64,000 bases of DNA from Pirellulaceae bacterium (GCA_029243025.1 JAQWSU010000042.1:1-64000); one strand, 5' to 3'; positions 38,185 to 48,141 are shown, counted from the first letter of the stretch. Notes: generated by a model not told the origin, from the sequence alone. Numbers and translations are program-made.

Positions 38185-38208
38185 CTGTCGGGCGGAAGGA
38201 TTTGCTCC

Positions 38209-39600
38209 TTAGGGAGCAATCAGCAAACGACTTGGCTGCTCCAAATAGCTTTTGACATCGTTTAAGAATCTGGCCGCCGTTGCGCCGTCGACCAAGCGAT
38301 GGTCGTAAGACAAACTGAGGGGCATCATCAGTCGAATGACGACCTGATCGTTGACCACCACGGGAAGTTTTCGTGAACGACCAAGCAGGAGAATGGCAAC
38401 TTCGGGCACGTTGATAATGGGTGTGCTGTAGGTGCCCCCGATTGCCCCAAGATTGCTAATCGTGAAAGTGCTTCCCCGAAGGTCCTCGAGTTTGAAGTTG
38501 TTGTTTCTCGCGTTGTCCGCAATGGTGCCCAAGGCGCGAGCAACATCGGATATCCCCATGTGATCAGCGTTGCGTAACGACGGAACCAGCAGTCCCCGAT
38601 CCGTATCGACCGCAATGCCGATGTTTACATATTTTTTGTAGATGATTTGGTCGTTGGCTTCGTCGATCATCGCGTTAATTGTCGGATTCGATTTCAATGC
38701 CAGGGCGACGGCCTTGATCACGAACGGCATTGACGTCAATTTAATACCACGATCACTATAATCCACTTTGCTTGCCTGTCGAATCGCTTCGAGTTCGGTG
38801 ACGTCTGCGTCATCGAAGTTGGTGACTCGCGGCGCACTCGTCCAAGACTCATGCATTTTGCGAGCAATCGTCTTGCGGATTTTTGTCATCCGTTCAACAT
38901 GAATGGGACCCCAATCATCTTCGGTTGTCGGTTCCGTGCTGGGTGATTCCGTGCTGGGTGATTCCGTGCTGGGTTGGGCGGTGGTTTTTGATGCTTGTGA
39001 GATCGTAGACGCTTGACGAACGATTGAGAGTACGTCGTCACGCGTGATGCGGCCACTGGCTCCCGTTCCAGCAACTTTCGAGAGATCCACACCGACTTCG
39101 CGTGCCAAACGGCGTATTGCCGGACCGGCTGGTGCGAGTTCGGGGGCAGTTTGGTGATCGTCGGTGATCGTCGGTGACGGTGTGGCAGGCGTCGGCGGCG
39201 CCGCTTGCGGCGCTTTGGGGGCCACTGCTGGGGTCCGCTGCGTCGGTGCGGGTGGTGGATCAAGCGGTTCCGTCGTATCGGGTTCGCTGGCAACCGGTTG
39301 CGGTGCGACGGGTTCGCTGGGGGGTGCCGACGGTTCGACGGCCGGGCTCGGGCTTTCTGCCGCGACGGCTTCCAGCGTGATGAGTGTTGCCCCGATTGCG
39401 ACGTTGTCGCCGGCGTTGATGTGGATCTTCACCACTTTTCCGGCATGTGAGCTGGGCACATCGACAGTCGCTTTGTCGGTTTCGATTTCGCAAATCGATT
39501 GTTCTTCGGAGATAGTGTCACCCTCTGAAACCAGCACATCTAGGATGTCGCCAGACTCAATACCATCTCCCAATTCGGGCAGTTTTACTTCGATTCCCAT
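38209..39600 (-). CDS. aceF: Dihydrolipoamide acetyltransferase, E2 of pyruvate dehydrogenase
   Basis: The start is the ATG at 39600 ([13 protein letters not shown]), giving 463 residues. A single lipoyl domain covers 1-78 with the modified Lys in [10 protein letters not shown] (about residue 43). A Pro/Ala-rich linker and the E3/E1-binding domain ([19 protein letters not shown]) follow. A second linker contains a threefold STESP repeat. The catalytic acetyltransferase domain ends in [15 protein letters not shown] with the active His and Asp. It transfers the acetyl group from lipoate to CoA. It lies 67 bases after aceE, in one cluster with E1 and E3. Confidence 0.96.
   Translation of the reverse strand: MGIEVKLPELGDGIESGDILDVLVSEGDTISEEQSICEIETDKATVDVPSSHAGKVVKIHINAGDNVAIGATLITLEAVAAESPSPAVEPSAPPSEPVAPQPVASEPDTTEPLDPPPAPTQRTPAVAPKAPQAAPPTPATPSPTITDDHQTAPELAPAGPAIRRLAREVGVDLSKVAGTGASGRITRDDVLSIVRQASTISQASKTTAQPSTESPSTESPSTEPTTEDDWGPIHVERMTKIRKTIARKMHESWTSAPRVTNFDDADVTELEAIRQASKVDYSDRGIKLTSMPFVIKAVALALKSNPTINAMIDEANDQIIYKKYVNIGIAVDTDRGLLVPSLRNADHMGISDVARALGTIADNARNNNFKLEDLRGSTFTISNLGAIGGTYSTPIINVPEVAILLLGRSRKLPVVVNDQVVIRLMMPLSLSYDHRLVDGATAARFLNDVKSYLEQPSRLLIAP
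38932..38974 (-). repeat. 15-bp in-frame tandem repeat in the E2 linker
   Basis: The 15-base unit GTGCTGGGTGATTCC is repeated almost three times, encoding Ser-Thr-Glu-Ser-Pro units between the E3-binding and catalytic domains. Confidence 0.85.
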
Positions 39601-39667
39601 GATTAAACCTATGTTGTGTTTGGGCTCGAGCCCATCGTGTTTCGCCAAATTTTAGGTTTTTCGACCC

Positions 39668-42388
39668 CTAGGCGTACAACGGATCTATTTTGTCCGGGTC
39701 AACGCCAGTTGCTTGAATTGCTTCCGCAACCAGTTCGCCGTCCAGCTTTCCTTGCAGTTGCAGTTGATGCAGGGCTGCAATCGAAATGCAGGGTGCATCC
39801 ACTTCGAAATGACGTCGAAGATTTTCTCGAGTTTCGCTGCGTCCCATGCCGTCTGTTCCCAGTGCAAAGATTCCGCCGGGGATCCAGGGCGCCAGCTGTT
39901 CCGGCAAGGCTCGGACATAATCCGATGCAGCGATGACCGGTCCTTCGAAACCATCGAGCGTCTTTTCAAGGAACGATTTTCGTGGTTTCTCAGTTGGGTG
40001 TAGCATATTCCAGCGGCGGACCTCATGGGCCTCGCGTCGCAGTTGGGTGTAACTGGTGACACTCCAGACGTCACTTGCAATTCCAAATCGCTCGGCCAGG
40101 AATTCCTGTGCCTTGAGTGCTGCTCGCAAGATCGCTCCACTGCCGAAAAGTTGTACTCGATGAGCCCCTTTTTCGGTTTCTCGTGCCGACAAGTGATACA
40201 TTCCCTTGATGATGCCTTCCTCAACTCCCTCCGGCATGGCAGGCATGTCGTAGTTTTCATTTTCAACCGTGATGTAATAGATCGCGGTTTCTCCATCCTG
40301 ATACATTCGCTTCAGGCCGTCAAACACAATCACTGCCGTTTCATAGGCGAAGGCGGGGTCATAGGCGCGGACGGTTGGAAAGGCAATTGCGTTTAATAGG
40401 CTATGTCCGTCTTGGTGTTGCAGGCCCTCTCCATTCAAGGTGGTTCGGCCCGCAGTTGCTCCGAGCATAAAACCTTTCGCTCGCATATCCGAGGCCGCCC
40501 AAATGAGATCTCCGATACGTTGGAAGCCAAACATGGAGTAGTAAATAAAGAACGGGATCATGTTGATGCCGTGCTGGCTGTAGGCCGTGCCGGCTGCGTT
40601 AAATGAAGCCATCGAGCCCGCTTCGGTGATCCCTTCTTCGAGGATCTGGCCGTCTCTGGCTTCCTTGTAGAACATGATTTGATCGGAATCGACCGGTTCG
40701 TAGAGCTGTCCCGCGTGAGCGTAGATTCCGACTTGTCGGAAGAGCGCTTCCATGCCGAATGTACGTGACTCATCAGGGACGATCGGTACGATGCATTTGC
40801 CGATTTCCTTGTCGCGCAGCAGATCACTCAGGAGCCGCACGAATCCCATCGTCGTAGAAATCTCGCTGTTCGTGATCTTCTTCAACGTCCGTTGGTAATC
40901 GGCCAGGGTTGGCACCTTCATCGTGGGGTGAGTGGTTGGTCGCGACGGGATGGGGCCGCCCAATTCCTTGCGCCGAGCCTTTAAGTACTTCATTTCGACG
41001 CTGTCTTCCGGAGGCCGATAGAACGGAGCGTTCGCGATGTCTTCGTCAGAAATCGGAATGCCAAATCGACTGCGGAATTCCCTCAGCTCTTCTTCGTTTA
41101 GCTTTTTTTGTTGGTGGGTGACGTTTCGCCCTTCACCTGCCTCTCCTAGTCCATAGCCTTTGATGGTTTTGGCGAGAATGACAGTCGGTTGCCCCTCATG
41201 TTCAGTCGCTGCCTTGTAAGCGGTGAAAACCTTCTCCGGGTCGTGACCGCCCCGTCGCATCCGCTCGAGTCTCTCGTCGGAGTAGTTTTTGACGAGTTCG
41301 GCCAACTCAGCGTATTTTCCGAAGAAGTGCTCTCGAATGTACGAGCCGGGCATCACGGTGTACTTTTGATACTGGCCGTCAACTACCTCGGCCATCCGTT
41401 TGATTAATAATCCGGTTTGATCGGCTTCGAGGAGCGTGTCCCAATCATCTCCCCAGATGACTTTAATGACGTTCCAGCCGGCGCCTCGGAAGATGCCTTC
41501 CAGTTCTTGAATGATTTTTCCATTGCCACGAACAGGCCCATCGAGACGCTGTAGGTTACAGTTGATTACGAAATTCAAGTTGTCGAGTTTTTCGCGCGCC
41601 GCCAGTGTGATCGCTCCCAGCGTTTCGGGCTCGTCGCACTCACCGTCTCCCAGGAAGGCCCAGACGCGTTGGTTCGACGTATCCTTGATGCCACGGTCTG
41701 CCAGATACTCATTGAAGCGAGCCTGGTAGATGGCCATGATCGGTGCGAGTCCCATCGAGACGGTGGGGTATTCCCAGAAATTTGGCATCAGCCACGGATG
41801 GGGGTAGGAAGACAACCCTTGAGTGGGCTGCAACTCCCGACGGAAGTTGTCCAGATTCTCCTCCGATAATCGGTTTTCCAGAAACGCACGTGCGTAGGGA
41901 CCGGGTGACGCATGACCTTGGAAATAGATTTGATCGCCGTCATAACCGGACTCGCCTCGTCCTCGAAAGAAGTGGTTGTAACCGACTTCGTAGAGTGTTG
42001 CGGCGGACGCGTAGGTGGAAATATGCCCACCCAGACTTGGAAACCGCTTGTTGGCTCGTACGACCATGGCCATCGCATTCCAACGCACAATACTTTTGAT
42101 TCGCCGCTCAATCTCTCGGTTGCCCGGATAGGCGATCTGCTGATCTTGAGGAATCGAGTTGATGTAGGGAGTCGTGAGCTGCAATGGTAATTCGACACCG
42201 TCCTGAACCGCCCGATTCTGAAGCACCGAAAGCAAGTATTGGGCGCGTTCGCGACCTTTGCTATCGAGGATATATTGCAACGAATCGAGCCATTCCTTGG
42301 TTTCAGCAGGGTCGGCGTCAGTCACAGGCGGTGGGATGGGACGGGTGACCGGTTGTTCTCCGTCTCCGATGATTTTTGCTTCTGCCAT
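39668..42388 (-). CDS. aceE: Pyruvate dehydrogenase E1, homodimeric type
   Basis: A protein of 906 residues, as expected for the single-chain E1. The thiamine diphosphate motif is GDGECDEPETLGAI followed 25 residues later by NFVINCNLQRLDGPVRGNGK. The N-terminal EWLDSLQYIL and the HISTYASAATLYEVGYNHFF region are also typical. It decarboxylates pyruvate and passes the acetyl group to E2 lipoate. It follows a 428-base gap after the E3 gene, so it may have its own promoter, and aceF follows after 67 bases. Confidence 0.97.
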   Translation of the reverse strand: MAEAKIIGDGEQPVTRPIPPPVTDADPAETKEWLDSLQYILDSKGRERAQYLLSVLQNRAVQDGVELPLQLTTPYINSIPQDQQIAYPGNREIERRIKSIVRWNAMAMVVRANKRFPSLGGHISTYASAATLYEVGYNHFFRGRGESGYDGDQIYFQGHASPGPYARAFLENRLSEENLDNFRRELQPTQGLSSYPHPWLMPNFWEYPTVSMGLAPIMAIYQARFNEYLADRGIKDTSNQRVWAFLGDGECDEPETLGAITLAAREKLDNLNFVINCNLQRLDGPVRGNGKIIQELEGIFRGAGWNVIKVIWGDDWDTLLEADQTGLLIKRMAEVVDGQYQKYTVMPGSYIREHFFGKYAELAELVKNYSDERLERMRRGGHDPEKVFTAYKAATEHEGQPTVILAKTIKGYGLGEAGEGRNVTHQQKKLNEEELREFRSRFGIPISDEDIANAPFYRPPEDSVEMKYLKARRKELGGPIPSRPTTHPTMKVPTLADYQRTLKKITNSEISTTMGFVRLLSDLLRDKEIGKCIVPIVPDESRTFGMEALFRQVGIYAHAGQLYEPVDSDQIMFYKEARDGQILEEGITEAGSMASFNAAGTAYSQHGINMIPFFIYYSMFGFQRIGDLIWAASDMRAKGFMLGATAGRTTLNGEGLQHQDGHSLLNAIAFPTVRAYDPAFAYETAVIVFDGLKRMYQDGETAIYYITVENENYDMPAMPEGVEEGIIKGMYHLSARETEKGAHRVQLFGSGAILRAALKAQEFLAERFGIASDVWSVTSYTQLRREAHEVRRWNMLHPTEKPRKSFLEKTLDGFEGPVIAASDYVRALPEQLAPWIPGGIFALGTDGMGRSETRENLRRHFEVDAPCISIAALHQLQLQGKLDGELVAEAIQATGVDPDKIDPLYA

Positions 42389-42816
42389 GGGATCCTTTCA
42401 CGTGTGCGTCAATGGACGTCGTCAGTTGACGTCGTTGCGTCTGCTCTGTTCCGAGTCGGCTGCCGCCTCCGCTGGACGAGGTTGCGTCGGGTGCGGAAAG
42501 CACTGAACGGGCCAACTGGTCGGAGCGATGCCCGCCAGTGGGAAGCCTACCTTAGTCTTGCTTCGTCGGACTAACCGGAAGGCTCTGGCGTTTCCAGAAG
42601 CCGGTTGTTTGTTACCAGAGATATGGGTTGGGGGAACCGCCCGTTGGCGGTAATGACCTCCAAAGACTTATCTCTTCATTTTTTTCGACTGGGCCAATGG
42701 CGTAAAGTCGAACTTGAAAATGGATATAAGTCATTTGCGTGAAACACTTTGTGTTTCTTGTTGCGGCCGGCTGCAGCTGAGCAGTCCGTTTGCGATTGAC
42801 GATTCGTAAAGCGTGC
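42389..42816. other. Gap between lpdA and aceE
   Basis: This stretch of 428 bases has no convincing gene. The notable element is the perfect palindrome at 42741-42757. An aceE promoter is expected here but I could not choose one. Confidence 0.5.
42741..42757. promoter_or_regulatory. Perfect inverted repeat upstream of aceE, possible operator
   Basis: GAAACAC, TTT, GTGTTTC is a perfect 7-3-7 inverted repeat 350 bases before the aceE start. Such symmetry suits a dimeric regulator, but it could also be a small RNA hairpin. No regulator gene adjoins it. Confidence 0.4.
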
Positions 42817-44247
42817 TTAGCGCCGACGCGGCTTGTAGATTTCGACGGCTGAGCCGAAATAGACCTCGCCTGCATTCATGATTGTTTCGCTGAGTGTCGG
42901 ATGCGGGTGGATCGACTCGGTTAAATCACGAACCTCGCATCCCATCTCCATGGCCAGCACCGATTCCGCAATCAACTCTCCGGCACCTGGCCCCACAATT
43001 CCACAGCCCATGATACGATTTGTGGCTGGATCTACCAAGATCTTTGTCAGACCCTCGGAACGGCCCAGTGCTTGAGCACGACCGCTAGCGGCCCAGGGGT
43101 AGACGGACACCACATAGTCTTGCCCGTTTTTCTTCGCTTCGTCTTCGGTGATACCAGCCCAGGCGATTTCCGGATCGGTAAAGACAACGGCGGGAATGGC
43201 CGCCGGTTGGAAAGTGGCTGGTTCCCCCAGCAGTTTTTCCACGGCAATTTTGGCTTCGTGGGACGCTTTATGAGCGAGCATTGGTTCGCCGACCAAGTCG
43301 CCGATGGCCAGAATGCTGGGATCCGCTGTCTGTTGTTGCCGATCGCACTCAACAAAGCCTCGTGAATTGACTTTTACTTGGGTGTTTTCCAGCCCGATGT
43401 CACGGCTATTGGGGCGGCGACCAACAGAAACCAGCACTCGAGCGTACTGTTCAGTTCCGAATTTGTTAGGCCCTTCGAAAGCGACTTCGACCTTGTCGTC
43501 CCGTTCTCCTAACGAGCCGACTCGCGTGTTGAGGTAGATTCGATCGTCGAGCAGCGTCTTGAGTTGTCGTTGCAACGGTTTGACGAGGTCGCGATCTGCA
43601 CCTGGTAGCAGGCCGTCGGTCAGTTCTACAACGCTAACTTTGCAGCCGAGATGGGCGTAGACGGTTCCCATTTCCAGCCCGATGTATCCACCGCCGACTA
43701 CCAGTAAGGATTCTGGAATGCTCCGTAGTTCGAGCGCTGCCGTGGAATCCATCACACGATCGGACTCAATGGCGAGCGAGCCAGGTCGTGCGGGAGTCGA
43801 ACCTGTGGCGAGAATCAGGTGATCGAACGTCAGACGGCCCCCTTCGGGAATTGAGTCGTCATCTCCCTTGAGTTCCAAGGTATTAGAGTCAATGAGCGAG
43901 CCAGCCGCGTTCACAATGCGAACATTGCGTCTTTTGGCAAGCTGCCTGAGCCCATTCGACATCGTTTCGATGACTTGGTTTTTGCGAGCGCGGAGCCGGT
44001 CGAGCTTGATTTGGGGCGAGCCGAAATCGACGCCCCAGTCATGAGATAGCTCTTCCACCTCACCCATCACTCGTGCAACGTGTAGTAGAGCCTTCGAGGG
44101 GATACACCCGCGCAGCAGACAGGTACCGCCGAGTCGTTGGTCCCGTTCGACGATCGTGACGTCGAGGCCTTTATCGGCGGCGATGAACGCTGCGGCATAG
44201 CCACCAGGTCCACCACCTAATACTGCGAGCTGAGTGTGCTGCTGCAT
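42817..44247 (-). CDS. lpdA: Dihydrolipoamide dehydrogenase, E3
   Basis: A protein of 476 residues. The N-terminal FAD-binding motif GGGPGGYAAAFIAADKG is followed by the redox disulfide GGTCLLRGCIPSKAL (the usual Asn-Val pair is Leu-Arg here). The NAD-binding motif is VVGGGYIGLEMG, and AIGDL of the FAD site and the C-terminal HPHPTLSE catalytic His-Glu pair are present. It reoxidises the lipoate of E2. It starts one base after the rpsD stop codon, so its translation is probably coupled to ribosomal protein S4. Confidence 0.96.
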   Translation of the reverse strand: MQQHTQLAVLGGGPGGYAAAFIAADKGLDVTIVERDQRLGGTCLLRGCIPSKALLHVARVMGEVEELSHDWGVDFGSPQIKLDRLRARKNQVIETMSNGLRQLAKRRNVRIVNAAGSLIDSNTLELKGDDDSIPEGGRLTFDHLILATGSTPARPGSLAIESDRVMDSTAALELRSIPESLLVVGGGYIGLEMGTVYAHLGCKVSVVELTDGLLPGADRDLVKPLQRQLKTLLDDRIYLNTRVGSLGERDDKVEVAFEGPNKFGTEQYARVLVSVGRRPNSRDIGLENTQVKVNSRGFVECDRQQQTADPSILAIGDLVGEPMLAHKASHEAKIAVEKLLGEPATFQPAAIPAVVFTDPEIAWAGITEDEAKKNGQDYVVSVYPWAASGRAQALGRSEGLTKILVDPATNRIMGCGIVGPGAGELIAESVLAMEMGCEVRDLTESIHPHPTLSETIMNAGEVYFGSAVEIYKPRRR

Positions 44248-44248
44248 G

Positions 44249-44857
44249 TTACCGCGACAGGAATTCGACGACAGTGTTCACATCGACGGGCAAGCTAATA
44301 TCACTAGGACCAGGGAGGCCCTGGACGTTGGCTCGCAACGTTTCGCGATCCACGCCAAGCCACTCAACAGATTCGATCTGACTTTCCTCGATCTGACTGC
44401 GGTAGATCGGCTGTAGATTTTTTCGCGGTCGGACGGTGATGATGTCGCCAGGACGAAGTTGATAGGACGGACTAGTCACTTTGACGCCGTTCACTTGGAA
44501 GTGTCCATGCACGATTCCTTGACGTGCTTGCGGACGAGTCTTCGTGAAGCCGGCCCGACGAACGATATTGTCTAATCGGCGTTCGCAGATGATCAGTAAC
44601 TGCTGGCCCGTGTTCCCCTTTTGACGTCCCGCTTTCTCAAAATAGCGGCGCAATTGGCGTTCACCCAAGCCGTAGTAATGCTTGATCTTCTGTTTTTCCA
44701 TCAGAGCCTGGCCGTAGTTCGACGGACGTCGAATACGCGTTCGCATTCCGGGCGGATGTTCACGTCGTTCAGACGCTCTCACCGCTCCGGCGCTCTCGTA
44801 TATCATCGATCCTAGTCGGCGGTTGACCCTCGCTTTTGCAGCGTGGTAGCGAGCCAT
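44249..44857 (-). CDS. rpsD: Ribosomal protein S4
   Basis: A protein of 202 residues with the S4 family layout: a basic N-terminal part (YGQALMEKQKIKHYYGLGERQLRRYF) and the S4 RNA-binding domain from about 95 (RRLDNIVRRAGFTKTRPQARQGIVHGHFQVNG). A good Shine-Dalgarno site (AAGGAG) precedes the ATG. S4 nucleates the 30S body and often represses its own operon. It normally sits among ribosomal and RNA polymerase genes; here it stands upstream of lpdA. The N-terminal zinc-knuckle cysteines are absent, so it is the zinc-free type. Confidence 0.97.
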   Translation of the reverse strand: MARYHAAKARVNRRLGSMIYESAGAVRASERREHPPGMRTRIRRPSNYGQALMEKQKIKHYYGLGERQLRRYFEKAGRQKGNTGQQLLIICERRLDNIVRRAGFTKTRPQARQGIVHGHFQVNGVKVTSPSYQLRPGDIITVRPRKNLQPIYRSQIEESQIESVEWLGVDRETLRANVQGLPGPSDISLPVDVNTVVEFLSR

Positions 44858-45091
44858 GGACGATTGTCTCCTTCTAATCCCCGATCGGTGGTACCTTGAC
44901 TGTCGCGATCCGTTTTTTTCAGGTGCTCAAACGGAGCGTGGGCGAACCAATCCGCTGCCGCCAGCCCCGGGGCCACCTTGGACCTTGATGTAAACTCACT
45001 AATTTTGCCGAAAACCCCAGCGGACACAAGGGGTATTCCCACTGCGAACATCGCCTGAACCGACTGCCTGTCCCCCGCCGAGTCGCTAGAA

Positions 45092-46159
45092 CTAGCTGGA
45101 AAGTGCGAGGTTTTTCAGTTCTGACGGATGATCAAAAACCTGCCAAGTAGTTTTTTGCAAGTTTCGAAACGCTTTCTTGAGCCGCTCATCGGAGAGCTGG
45201 CGTCCTTCCACCCGACGAATCACGATTCGTTGGATTTGCTTGGGAAAGCAACGGGCCACATGGCCGTAGATCTCCGGATCTCGCTCTCCGGAATCACCTA
45301 CCAGCAAGAATTGCCGATGCGGGAACATCTTCACGATCTTGTGGATGATGCGCCGTTTTCCGGATCTGCGTGCAAATAAAAGCCGAAGCACACTCGGATC
45401 ACGTAAGCGGATGTTTCTCAAATGGAATGATCCTGCCGGAAAGCCGGATGCAGTCAATAAATCTTCCAGTGAAGCATAAAGCTGCCAGGGGCTCGACGAA
45501 ACGTAGTGGAAAGCCGCACCGCGAACGGCCCAATCTTGGTAAATCTCCGACATTCCTCCCACCGCTTCGTACTCGTGGAGGAATGTGTTCCGCAGCAGGC
45601 GGCGTCGATCGGCCACGTCGCTCATCTTAATCGTGTCGTCGATGTCAGAGATCACCGAGATTCCCGTCTGCCCGATCAGTTGGGTCTGGCCTGCCACTTT
45701 ACCCGTGGCGTGATCGCTAACAACATTTACATCTAACCAACCTGTCGGTGTCTCGTTGGTATTCGAAAGGTAGGCGAGGTCGTGGGCGGCAATCTGGAGC
45801 GACCCACGGAAATGACCATTGCGTTTGGACGGACGCTGAAGCATCTGGACTCGGTCGCCAATGCGGACCGCGACTCGTTTACCCCGCTCCGTGTCCACCA
45901 GGAAGCAGGAAATCCGATCTTGAAACAGCTCGGATTGCAGTTCCGCCGCCGGCACGCTCATCAACCGCTGCAAGACACGCAAGAGCATGCGTTTTCGCAG
46001 ACTTTCACGGCCCGGTTCAAACACCACACCGGATACGCCGATGTACCACGACTTGCCGTCAGCCGACTGGTGTCCGAACGTCGGATAAAGAACGACACGA
46101 TCCGTGTGGTCCAGATCGGACCGGATCGGATCGGCTTGTTCCAGTTGTGCTGAGGTCAT
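45092..46159 (-). CDS. App1/DUF2183-type phosphatidate phosphatase-like protein
   Basis: A protein of 355 residues. The HAD-like motif SDIDDTIKMSDV at about 171-182 is the signature of App1 domains, followed by SSSPWQLY and the second phosphatase block LVGDSGERDPEIYGHVAR. The N-terminal 150 residues form the DUF2183-associated beta domain. Yeast App1 dephosphorylates phosphatidic acid; the substrate here is inferred. It is divergent from the metallophosphoesterase gene and upstream of rpsD by 234 bases. All visible catalytic Asp residues are kept. Confidence 0.92.
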   Translation of the reverse strand: MTSAQLEQADPIRSDLDHTDRVVLYPTFGHQSADGKSWYIGVSGVVFEPGRESLRKRMLLRVLQRLMSVPAAELQSELFQDRISCFLVDTERGKRVAVRIGDRVQMLQRPSKRNGHFRGSLQIAAHDLAYLSNTNETPTGWLDVNVVSDHATGKVAGQTQLIGQTGISVISDIDDTIKMSDVADRRRLLRNTFLHEYEAVGGMSEIYQDWAVRGAAFHYVSSSPWQLYASLEDLLTASGFPAGSFHLRNIRLRDPSVLRLLFARRSGKRRIIHKIVKMFPHRQFLLVGDSGERDPEIYGHVARCFPKQIQRIVIRRVEGRQLSDERLKKAFRNLQKTTWQVFDHPSELKNLALSS

Positions 46160-46520
46160 CGGTTTCTCATCGCAAAACGATCACATCTTTCGCCGACAGG
46201 ATGGGGCGAAAACGATGGGATCAAACGGCTTGTCAGCCAAAGCATAGGCGTCAGCTTACCCTGTATTCAACATCGAACGCCGCCAATTTACCAGTGCTAT
46301 TGCCCTGTTGCTGCGGGGTTGGGTAACGCTAAAACGTGATCGGAATACCGTTTGCAGCGTTTGGGCCAGGATGTTGGCCAAAATGGACGATAATCCACCG
46401 CAAAGCACGAATTGTGCGACGAAATCGCTAAGATTTCGACTTGTGAACCAATCAGGGCCTCCTCCGTACCAAATCGCTGCTTTCTTCTCGTTTTTTGACA
46501 GGGAATCACCAGGTAAATCA
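46160..46520. other. Divergent intergenic region
   Basis: About 360 bases between the App1-type gene and the metallophosphoesterase gene. In-frame sequence upstream of 46521 has no family character and I read it as leader. No promoter, RNA gene or repeat could be supported. Confidence 0.45.
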
Positions 46521-47591
46521 ATGTTATTTGCGGTTCTGACTTACAACTTTATGCTGATCGGATTGGACTTCATCGCCCTGCTGCTGATCGCCAAACAACG
46601 TTCCTGGATCGGCTGTTTCTGCACTCTAGCCGGTCACTTGCTGGCTCTCTTGGCTCTGGCTGTTTTTATGGTGGGCCCATCTTTTGCCGGACTAAATCTG
46701 GTCAGTTACGGACTTTTCTTGCACTTGCCGCTGGTATGGATCGGCGCATCGATGATATTTTTTTCACGCAATCGATTTTTGTCGGGCTTCACTTGCTGTG
46801 CCGGTTTGCTGGTCGTCGGAATCGGAGTCGATGCTTTTTTGATTGAACCACAGTGGTTGGAGATCACTCATCAGAAAGTCAAGTCGCCCAAACTCGATGC
46901 ACCGATTCGAATCGCAGTTGTCGCTGATCTACAGACTGACCGGTTGGGCGCCTATGAGCGAAACGTGTTTCAGAAGTTGGCGGCGGAATCACCGGATATG
47001 ATTCTGTTTGCCGGTGACTATTTGCAGGCAGGGCAAGATAGTTGGTTCGGTCTCGCCAAGCAGTACGAATCTTTCTTTGAGGAAATCGATCTTTCCGCAC
47101 CGTTAGGGGTATTTGCGGTTGGCGGCAACACGGATCATCCCCGGTGGCGGGAGATTTTTTCCCGAGTTTCAGCAACTGCCAGTGCCAAAACCCAAGCCAC
47201 CAGGAGTTCAGACTGTCAGATTACGCAGCTTTCTGTCGCCGATTCCTTCGATACTCAACTTCGGGTTGCTGGAAGTGATCTCTATCACATTGTGCTTGGC
47301 CATGCACCTGACTTTGCTTTGGGGGAGGTGTCTGCCGATTTGCTCATTGCCGGACACACGCATGGTGGTCAAGTACGAATTCCCTTTTTGGGACCGATCA
47401 TGACGATGTCGGCAGTCCCGCGGTCTTGGGCGACTGGCTTGACCAAAATACCCCATGGCGGAATGTTGGCCGTTTCACGTGGGATTGGAATGGAGCGTGG
47501 CAACGCGCCACGACTTCGTTTTCTTTGTCGTCCTCAGCTCATGCTTCTCGATTTGATTCCGAGTCAAGCTGGGGCAGACGAAGCTCGCTAG
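46521..47591 (+). CDS. Membrane metallophosphoesterase, YkuE/YaeI-like, with altered metal ligands
   Basis: The start is the ATG at 46521 (MLFAVLTYNF), giving 356 residues; upstream in-frame codons look non-coding. Four hydrophobic helices fill about 1-110, then the calcineurin-like domain. Motifs in order are ADLQTDRLG (usually DLH), FAGDY, GGNTDHP (usually GNHD), VLGHAPDF and AGHTHGGQ. Two canonical His positions are thus Gln138 and Thr204. Related bacterial enzymes hydrolyse membrane-lipid phosphoesters such as UDP-diacylglucosamine. The changes may mark a subfamily with other metal use or loss of activity. Confidence 0.88.
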   Translation: MLFAVLTYNFMLIGLDFIALLLIAKQRSWIGCFCTLAGHLLALLALAVFMVGPSFAGLNLVSYGLFLHLPLVWIGASMIFFSRNRFLSGFTCCAGLLVVGIGVDAFLIEPQWLEITHQKVKSPKLDAPIRIAVVADLQTDRLGAYERNVFQKLAAESPDMILFAGDYLQAGQDSWFGLAKQYESFFEEIDLSAPLGVFAVGGNTDHPRWREIFSRVSATASAKTQATRSSDCQITQLSVADSFDTQLRVAGSDLYHIVLGHAPDFALGEVSADLLIAGHTHGGQVRIPFLGPIMTMSAVPRSWATGLTKIPHGGMLAVSRGIGMERGNAPRLRFLCRPQLMLLDLIPSQAGADEAR

Positions 47592-47805
47592 TCAGGCTTT
47601 TGGTTGCAGCAGTTCGGGCCCGGACGACTCGGGCCGGCAAATGGCCGCCTGTCGCCAATCAATTGGCTCGTAGAGCGATCGAGGAGCATGGCGTGTTTGC
47701 TGGGAAACTTGGGGCGGTGTTTCACCAAGCCTTGTGATGACCGTTGCAGCTCCAGTGAATACGCTGGAAAAGGTGCATTCGAAGCTTTTAGAGTAGCCAA
47801 CGCGG

Positions 47806-48141
47806 CTACTTTTCGTCTTCTCCTTCGAAAGGATTGTCGTCCTCCGATTCATCGTCCTCGGATTCATCGTCCTCGGATTCATCGTCCTCGTATTCATCGT
47901 CCTCGTATTCATCGTCCTCGTATTCATCGTCCTCGTATTCATCGTCCTCGTTTCGCCTGTCGTCGGCATCCTCGTTTTCGCCATCTTCGTCGTCGCTTTT
48001 TGCGGCCGGCTGAGACTTCAATTCTGCGGCTCGTTGTCGAAGACGTGCCTCATAGTCTCCTTTGCCGCATCCGAAGGTGATTGGTCCAAAGATCAAAAGT
48101 AACAAGAACAAACGGAGAATCTGCTGATGTAATCTAGCCAC
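47806..48141 (-). CDS. Small acidic repeat lipoprotein
   Basis: The start is placed at the GTG at 48141, giving 111 residues; a longer frame from 48339 lacks a sensible N-terminus. A membrane-targeting signal with a hydrophobic core (ILRLFLLLLIFGPITFGC) ends in Gly-Cys, so a lipid-modified Cys is likely, although the lipobox is imperfect. A short charged helix (YEARLRQRAAELKSQ) follows, then an Asp/Glu-rich tail with about eight EDDEY/EDDES pentapeptides. The extreme tail is FEGEDEK. It could bind cations at the membrane surface. The function is unknown. Confidence 0.75.
   Translation of the reverse strand: MARLHQQILRLFLLLLIFGPITFGCGKGDYEARLRQRAAELKSQPAAKSDDEDGENEDADDRRNEDDEYEDDEYEDDEYEDDEYEDDESEDDESEDDESEDDNPFEGEDEK
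47830..47960 (-). repeat. 15-bp coding minisatellite in the acidic lipoprotein
   Basis: About eight units of a 15-base motif (core ATTCATCGTCCTCG plus one base) in phase with the minus-strand codons, encoding Glu-Asp-Asp-Glu-Tyr/Ser. Confidence 0.92.

Noticed and set aside
44812-45051. 79-codon minus-strand frame upstream of rpsD
   Set aside because: Overlaps the rpsD start in another frame and has no ribosome site.
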